This document shows, piece after piece, positions 46,129-51,753 of a stretch of 51,753 bases of DNA. Within the stretch, counting starts at the first letter, position 1; each line of letters opens with the position of its first letter. The stretch comes from CAVVIO01 sp963748095 (GTDB lineage Bacteria > Bacteroidota > Bacteroidia > Bacteroidales > UBA10428): NCBI GenBank assembly GCA_963748095.1, contig CAVVIO010000013.1, positions 1 through 51,753 on the forward strand, in the 5' to 3' direction. The position numbers and the translations under genes were made by a program. Under the pieces are notes generated by a model. That model was not told where the DNA came from and searched no databases. It saw only the letters and a program-made list of their open reading frames with translations.

Positions 46129-46605
46129 ATGAAAGCAATAAGTATTATTACCATTATTTATGGTGGACTGGGTGCAATCTGGAGCATGATCGGACTGTTA
46201 ATCATCTCCATTCAGAAAATGGTTTTCCATTTCATGCCCGATCAGGATTTACAGGATATCCCGCTTAACTTTCATGATTATATCGGTTCCATTCATCAGC
46301 TTTACCTGATATTCATGCCCCTGATGCTGATGATAGCAATTTTTTATCTTATCGCCGGAATACGTCTTCTGAAAGAAAATGAAAATGCAATTAATTTAAC
46401 AAGGCTGGCTGCCATTCTGAATATACTCTGGTATATTGGATATGCTTTAAGTATAATGAATCTGTCACATGTATTCACATCCGACTTTAATATGAGCGGA
46501 GAAATTGTACACCGGATAATGATCGCAGTAACAATGTTTAGCGCAATATTCATGTGTGGATACCCTGTATTTTTGCTTATTTATTTAGCCGGTAAAAAAA
46601 CCTGA
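46129..46605 (+). CDS. Small four-helix membrane protein, unknown
   Basis: 158 residues with four hydrophobic helices (near 5-25, 60-80, 95-115 and 130-152), opening MKAISIITIIYGGLGAIWSM. I do not recognise a family. It precedes a second small membrane protein with the next gene starting 12 bases after its stop, so they probably form a pair. Confidence 0.6.
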   Translation: MKAISIITIIYGGLGAIWSMIGLLIISIQKMVFHFMPDQDLQDIPLNFHDYIGSIHQLYLIFMPLMLMIAIFYLIAGIRLLKENENAINLTRLAAILNILWYIGYALSIMNLSHVFTSDFNMSGEIVHRIMIAVTMFSAIFMCGYPVFLLIYLAGKKT

Positions 46606-46617
46606 TTGAGAAAATTC

Positions 46618-47094
46618 ATGGCTGATAATCCAAATACCTATTATAAATACCTGAATTTTATTTTTGCAGGAATGTTGCTGAGCACCCTTATTTTTCTTGG
46701 CATTTCTGCATTTTTAATCATCACCAGCGGGCATGGCGTGTTCGATGAAGAAGATCAGATTATAAGAACTTTGGAATATGTATTACTGGGTTCCATCATT
46801 TTTTTTATTCCTACCGGAATACTTCTTCACAAACGTTCTTTATCAAGGCTTGAAAACCAACCACTGTTGCACGAGAAATTAAAAGGTTATACCATTTCTT
46901 TAATTATCAAACTGGCTTTGGTTGAACTGGTCTGCTACTTAAACATCATCATCCTGCTCCTCTCAGGTAAATATTTTCTGGCTCTTCCATTAATTATACT
47001 GATTTTATATATCGTTCAAAACCGGCCTAGTGTTGAGAGAATCTCACAGGAATTAAATCTTTCGCATCACGATAAAGAAAAACTAACCGGTTGA
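46618..47094 (+). CDS. Small four-helix membrane protein, unknown
   Basis: 158 residues from ATG 46618 (MADNPNTYYKYLNFIFAG); a TTG at 46606 that touches the previous stop would add 4 residues. Four hydrophobic helices and a polar end (LSHHDKEKLTG). No family recognised. Last credible gene of the Bacteroidota block. Confidence 0.6.
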   Translation: MADNPNTYYKYLNFIFAGMLLSTLIFLGISAFLIITSGHGVFDEEDQIIRTLEYVLLGSIIFFIPTGILLHKRSLSRLENQPLLHEKLKGYTISLIIKLALVELVCYLNIIILLLSGKYFLALPLIILILYIVQNRPSVERISQELNLSHHDKEKLTG

Positions 47095-47490
47095 TCCCTG
47101 CGTACGTTTCCATTTGAATAATTCATGTTTACCACAGAATATCTATCTTTCCCTTGTGAACACTAAATATTATGTTAAACAGCTTATGCCTTAAGTAGAT
47201 CAAGCATTGAGTATTTTTTATGTTTAAAAGATGTTGTGAAGATTAATAAAAAATTGAGTGACCCGTTAAGAATTGAATCCAATATTACAATAAAAGATAT
47301 AAAATCAAGGAAAAATTTAGAAAGTAAAATAAATCCGATTCGAAAGAAATATTAACCTTCTATTGATTCTTAACTGGTAACAACAAATAATCAGTTTGTT
47401 TTATATGTGCTGACATACATATATTCAAAATCTGATGACGATAAAATAAAAAATATACTCAATGATCTTACCTGGGATGAAATCCGACAG
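47095..47490. other. AT-rich region without a clear gene
   Basis: About 395 bases. One frame (about 47170-47354) reads openly as a Lys-rich peptide ending NPIRKKY, but has no usable start. Another opens at GTG 47407 and reads KSDDDKIKNILNDLTWDEIRQ before composition changes. Both could be ends of genes cut by the join or chance frames. Confidence 0.35.
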
Positions 47491-47500
47491 GTTATGGTGT
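47480..47500. other. Probable assembly junction 3 (Bacteroidota block / repeat-protein source)
   Basis: AT-rich sequence with Bacteroidota-like codons changes within about 20 bases to GC-richer sequence with C- and G-ending codons on the plus strand, where a new protein tail begins in mid-gene (GYGVCDYDYLTDPGSWW). Neither side shows an IS end or tRNA. Confidence 0.6.
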
Positions 47501-47654
47501 GTGCGACTATGATTACCTCACCGATCCGGGTTCCTGGTGGTCCTCGCAGCCTGGTTGCGTCGATCCTTCCGCCGGCACCGCCTGCTGCCAAGTCATACAG
47601 TTCGCAGAGACAGCTTACTACAGCGACGTTCCCGGCAATGTGATCATCTACTGA
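47490..47654 (+). CDS. C-terminal fragment of an unrecognised protein
   Basis: About 54 codons in one frame, GYGVCDYDYLTDPGSWWSS onward with three more Cys (one CC pair), ending VPGNVIIY with TGA at 47652-47654. Its start lies beyond junction 3. Cys content and aromatic residues suggest a secreted or surface protein. It overlaps the convergent gene by 11 bases. Confidence 0.4.
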   Translation, partial: GYGVCDYDYLTDPGSWWSSQPGCVDPSAGTACCQVIQFAETAYYSDVPGNVIIY

Positions 47655-48009
47655 TCCGGGCGGGAAAGAGGCTGTTCATCTCTGCTACTATCCTCCTCTC
47701 AAGCTGTTCCTTCTTCTGGTCGAGCAGGCTTTTCATGCGTCTTCCCACGTCCCGCCGGTGCTTGTACCTCTGGTACTTCGCCGTGTTGCCGTCGTACCCG
47801 GAGAATCCGTCCTGCGTCTGGAAGAGCATCTCCCCGTACGCTCGTTCATGCTCTTCCTGAAGGAGAGTCATCCCTCTGTCATATCGCTCGATGATGCTCA
47901 TCCGTATCGACGGGAAGAGGGAGAGCTTCTGATCTATGAGCTGAAGGGTCTCCACCGGCGCACCGTGGTATTCCAGCTTCCGCATCGTCGTTCCGTAATC
48001 CCTGTGCAT
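47644..48009 (-). CDS. Charged helical protein, unknown
   Basis: 121 residues, rich in Arg, Glu and Lys, predicted mostly helical with a coiled-coil-like end (MKSLLDQKKEQLERRIVAEM). No family recognised. It lies 63 bases downstream of the large repeat protein on the same strand and may be co-transcribed. Confidence 0.5.
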   Translation of the reverse strand: MHRDYGTTMRKLEYHGAPVETLQLIDQKLSLFPSIRMSIIERYDRGMTLLQEEHERAYGEMLFQTQDGFSGYDGNTAKYQRYKHRRDVGRRMKSLLDQKKEQLERRIVAEMNSLFPARISR

Positions 48010-48072
48010 CCCCTGGGTGTCATCAGGGGATATTAAGAGCCTTGCTGCACTTTTCCTGGAAGATTTCCGGAA

Positions 48073-51000
48073 TTATTGTTGTGATGCGAAGCCGCTGGCT
48101 GCGACGGTCGATTGGTATGCTGGGATGGTGCCGCCCGGCATCATGTGGACGAGCCTGAGGACGCGTGTGCCGATACCGTTCACGCCGTTAATCTTTCCAT
48201 TGCTGTCGGAAGAGAAGGCCCACGTGTTGGTTGTACTGTTTCCATCATTATAGTCGGAGATGCTGTACGCTCCACCGAGCTCGGCGACAAGAGTGTTGAA
48301 ATCACCTATTAGCGCAAGGGATTTGACCGATCCGAAGGCGGAGTTATATGTGTAGCCATTCGTTGTTTTGCTGTTGCCGTCAGCGTCGTTGCTCTGGTAG
48401 AGTGCCATGATCATCCCTGTCGTGGAGAATGTTCCTGGGTCCATCGCGATCTCTCCTGTCTTGAAATTGAAGAGATACAGGCCTTGCGCAGTGTGGAACG
48501 CGGGCGAGTTGACGAAGAGGTCTCTTGCTTCGTTCATGAGTGCGATTTGGTCTGCTGTGAGGTCACTGAGATCTTTCAGGTCCCTTGTGTATGTGACTGC
48601 ATTGATCGTCCGTTTTGCGCTCTCGTAGTTGTACCATTCGTAGTTGGTGGGGTCGTTCGCGGGGACAATCGGATCGGCAGCCATCTGTCTGACTTTGTCG
48701 CTGTTCTTGCTGTACATGTCTGCGACCGTGATGAAGTGGTTTCCTGACGCGACAGCCCAGCTGATGGGTATGCTTAGTGTGTCTGGTGTGTTTTTGTACC
48801 AGCCTACTACTCCTGCTTCTGGTGCTTCGTAGCTGTTGTTTGCTGATGCGGTCCAGGGGTCGAGTGCTCCTGTGCTGCTTGCTATGTCATTGGTGAAGGT
48901 GAGTTTGATTTTTTTTGTTTGGTCGAAGTTGCCGCTGATCGTGAACGTGTGGTATTTGTTTCCGTTCATGGCTACGTTCACTATGTCTCCGTCTGGTTCG
49001 TGGACTTGCATGGTTCCTGCGTTGGGTAGTTGTCCCATGATGTCTTCTACGATGAGTGTGATGTTGTATGTGTTGCTTACTGGTATCGGTGTCATTGCTG
49101 GTAGGTTGAGGTTGTTTGGTCCTCTTGTTGCTTGGATGTTTTTTATGGTGTCGTTGACGTAGTCTGTGAGTGTTCTTATTGCTGTGAGGGTTGCTGCTTG
49201 GAGCGTGTCTTTTATTGTGATGTTGCTCTGTACGTTTCCGTCGTAGAGTTTTGTTCCTCTTTCGTTTATGAGTTGTAGTTGTGCTCCTGGTTGTCCGTTG
49301 GTGACGATAAATTGGTAGTTCCAGTTGATGGTTGCGTGTACGTCTTTGAAGCCTGGTGTCATGGTGATGTTCTTGCTGTAGTTGTCTGCGTATGTTGCTG
49401 TTCCTGTGAGTGTTTCTGTGATGTTGTTTGCTCTTCTGTTGATGGTGAGGTCTGTTCCTGCTTTTCCTGTTGCTGTTCCGAAGGTGAATTGCATTTCTTT
49501 GTTGGTCTCGGAGGTCTTGGCTCTTGCGGTGAATTGTGAGAGGAGGATGTCTAGTCCTATCTTGTCGTGGTTGTAGACGTGGATGACTTTGGTGATGTCT
49601 TGTGTGTAGCTGTTGTTGTCGGTGACGCTCAGCGTGACGTCGATGCCGCTTGTGGGGATTTCTGTCTGGATTGTTTGTAGTGGTATGATTCCTTTGGCGT
49701 CCGCGGTCTTGGTATAGATGTAGTTTCCTTGTACTTGGAGTCTCACGGTTGCGCCTGTGCTGGTCGTGTCGTTGCCGATGGTCAGTTCTCCCGTCGTCGG
49801 TATCGGTGTCATTGCTGGTAGGTTGAGGTTGTTTGGTCCTCTTGTTGCCTGGATGTTTTTTATGGTGTCGTTGAAGTATCCTGCGAGGTATCTTATCGCG
49901 GTGAGGGTTGCTGCTTGGAGCGTGTCTTTTATTGTGATGTTGCTCTGTACGTTTCCGTCGTAGAGTTTTGTTCCTCTTTCGTTTATGAGTTGTAGTTGTG
50001 CTCCTGATTGTCCGTTGGTGACGATAAATTGGTAGCTCCAGTTGATGGTTGCGAAGACTTCTTTGAAGCCTGGTGTCATGGTGATGTTTTTGTTGTAGTT
50101 GTCTGCGTATGTTGCTGTTCCTGTGAGTGTTTCTGTGATGTTGTTTGCTCTTCTGTTGATGGTGAGGTCTGTTCCTGCTTTTCCTGTTGCTGTTCCGAAG
50201 GTGAATTGCATTTCTTTGTTGGTCTCGGAGGTCTTGGCTCTTGCGGTGAATTGTGAGAGGAGGATGTCTAGTCCTACTTTGTCGTTATCGTTGACGTGGA
50301 TGACTTTGGTGATGTCTTGTGTGTAGCTGTTGTTGTCGGTGATGCTTAGTGTGATGTCTGCCCCGCCTGCCGGGATGCTTGCTGCTATGGTTTGTGCTGG
50401 TATGATGCCGTTTGCGTCTGCGGTCTTGGTGTAGATGTAGTTCCCTTGGAGCTGGAGCCTCACGGTTGCGTTGGCGCTTGTCGTGTCGTTGCCTATGTAG
50501 ATGTGGCTGTTCGTCGGTATCGGTGTCATTGCTGGTAGGTTGAGGTTGTTTGGTCCTCTTGTTGCTTGGATGTTTTTTATGGTGTCGTTGAAGTATCCTG
50601 CGAGGTATCTTATTGCTGTGAGGGTTGCTGTTTGTAGTGTGTCTTTTATTGTGATGTTGCTCTGTATGTTTCCGTCGTAGAGTTTTGTTCCTCTTTCGTT
50701 GGTGAGTTGTAGTTGTGCTTCTGGTTGTCCGTTGGTGACGATAAATTGGTAGTTCCATTTGATGGTTGCGAAGACTTCTTTGAAGCCTGGTGTCATGGTG
50801 ATGTTTTTGCTGTAGTTGTCTGCGTATGTTGCTGTTCCTGTGAGTGTTTCTGTGATGTTGTTTGCTCTTCTGTTGATGGTGAGGTCTGTTCCTGCTTTTC
50901 CTGTTGCTGTTCCGAAGGTGAATTGCATTTCTTTGTTGGTCTCGGATGTTTGGCTCTTGCGGTGAATTGCGAGACCAGGATGTCTAGTCCGACTTTGTCG

Positions 51001-51753
51001 TTGTGGTTGACATGCCTCGTCTCCGTGATGTCTTGTGTGTAGCTGTTGTTGTCGGTGACGCTCAGCGTGATGTCTGCCCCGCCTGCGGGGATGTTTGCGG
51101 CTATGGTCTGTGCCGGGATGATGCCGTTGGCGTCGGCTGTGTGGGTGTAGATGTAGTTTCCTTGTACTTGGAGTCTACGGTTGCGCCCGTGCTGGTCGTG
51201 TCGTTGCCTATGTAGATGTGGCTGTTCGTCGGTATCGGTGTCATTGCTGGTAGGTTGAGGTTGTTTGGTCCTCTTGTTGCCTGGATGTTCTTGATGGTGT
51301 CGTTGAAGTATCCTGCGAGGTATCTTATCGCGGTGAGGGTTGCTGCTTGGAGCGTGTCTTTTATTGTGATGTTGCTCTGTACGTTTCCGTCGTAGAGTTT
51401 TGTTCCTCTTTCGTTTATGAGTTGTAGTTGTGCTCCTGGTTGTCCGTTGGTGACGATAAATTGGTAGTCCCAGTTGATGGTTGCGAAGACTTCTTTGAAG
51501 CCTGGTGTCATGGTGATGCTCTTGCTGTAGTTGTCTGCGTATGTTGCTGTTCCTGTGAGTGCTTCTGTGATGTTGTTTGCTCTTCTGTTGATGGTGAGGT
51601 CTGTTCCTGCTTTTCCTGTTGCTGTTCCGAAGGTGAATTGCATTTCTCTGTTGGTCTCGGAGGTCTTGGCTCTTGCGGTGAATTGTGAGAGGAGGATGTC
51701 TAGTCCGACCTTGTCGTTGGGTTTGACATGCCTCGTCTCCGTGATGTCTTGTG
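48073..51753 (-). CDS. Large repetitive surface-type protein, 5'-truncated, two frame shifts
   Basis: More than 1,220 residues of one reading frame once two missing bases (near 50946 and 51175) are restored; the N-terminus lies off the right edge. The right-hand 2.7 kb encodes at least 3.7 copies of a 239-residue unit, each with a conserved part (MQFTFGTATGKAGTDLTINR through TRGPNNLNLPAMTPI) and a more varied part (beginning TIGNDTTSTGATVRLQ and ending VIHVYNHDKIGLD). Thr/Asn/Asp-rich, no Cys in the repeats, fitting an extracellular beta-rich array. The last 330 residues are non-repetitive (YNITLIVEDIMGQLPNAG to PAYQSTVAASGFASQQ). I cannot tell whether the source is archaeal or bacterial. No membrane anchor is seen at the C-terminus. 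Confidence 0.75.
49075..51753 (-). repeat. 717-bp tandem repeat array
   Basis: The same ATG codon of MQFTFGT recurs at minus-strand positions 49494, 50211, 50928 and 51643. Spacings are 717, 717 and 715; the 715 is explained by two single-base losses in that copy. Copies are nearly identical at DNA level over about 450 bases and differ more in the rest. 239 codons per unit. Confidence 0.95.

Noticed and set aside
50285..50758. 157-residue minus-strand frame rich in His, Thr and Arg
   Set aside because: Out-of-frame reading of the repeat gene with biased composition; the correct frame is open through the same bases.
49279..51688. Cys- and Val-rich plus-strand frames repeated in the array (for example starting MCSWLSVGDDKLVV)
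   Set aside because: They are antisense shadows of the tandem repeats: they recur with the same 717-base period and have low-complexity Cys/Val content.
49075..51753. CRISPR-like periodic repeats
   Set aside because: Period of 717 bases and an open coding frame; far too long for a CRISPR array.
1..51753. tRNA or rRNA genes
   Set aside because: No cloverleaf-like or rRNA-like stretch was recognised on either strand by eye; a covariance search would be decisive.

Overview
The window is best read as an assembly-level mosaic of four unrelated pieces, dominated by a 42.8-kb block from an uncultured Bacteroidota. Evidence for the Bacteroidota call: a complete type IX secretion/gliding core in the order porP-gldK-gldL-gldM-gldN, families typical of the phylum (DUF4834, DUF5723), weak ribosome binding sites, and several promoters with the Bacteroidota -7 box TAnnTTTG. 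The porP-first order is the one known from Bacteroidales-type genomes such as Porphyromonas.

Layout. (1) 1 to about 1,980: GC-rich, gammaproteobacterial-looking minus-strand pair, mpl (murein peptide ligase) followed by a LON-substrate-binding-domain protein, both carrying several single-base frame shifts. (2) About 1,985 to 4,705: a second source with a strong AAGGAGG ribosome binding site, two tandem hairpins, and a glycyl radical enzyme of the pyruvate formate-lyase family in which the catalytic Cys position reads as Ser; its last residues are lost where it meets block 3. (3) About 4,705 to 47,490: Bacteroidota block. Its order is a PAP2-like membrane protein end, MurG-like glycosyltransferase, radical SAM protein, rfaE2, radA, PBP1A, topA, a degenerate arginase homologue, the T9SS operon, manC, mlaE-mlaF, DUF4834, a three-gene envelope cluster, a Na/Pi cotransporter, ung, a TetR-regulated ABC exporter, an HD protein, a DRE-TIM lyase with a chorismate mutase, SPFH-ribbon-helix-helix-GOLPH3, a lipoprotein cytochrome c with a soluble sugar dehydrogenase, a SAM-I riboswitch before homoserine dehydrogenase, Yip1, an acidic small protein, a decayed dgkA and two small membrane proteins. 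(4) About 47,490 to the end: a source I cannot place, with the C-terminal part of a very large surface-type protein built of 717-bp tandem repeats, coded on the minus strand and running off the right edge.

How the genes work together. Much of block 3 serves the cell envelope: heptose activation (rfaE2), peptidoglycan synthesis (PBP1A), protein export and gliding (porP-gldKLMN), GDP-mannose supply (manC), lipid transport (mlaEF) and several lipoproteins. Regulation visible in sequence includes a pair of identical-arm palindromes 33 bp apart flanking the -7 box of the tetR-ABC operon, the SAM-I riboswitch, and three convincing intrinsic terminators.

Reading quality. Many genes carry one-base indels, mostly beside short homopolymers, including genes with intact motifs on both sides. 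I treat these as probable sequencing errors and give frame-corrected spans. One consequence is that an apparent radical SAM-glycosyltransferase fusion is really two genes. No tRNA, rRNA, CRISPR array or intact insertion sequence was recognised.
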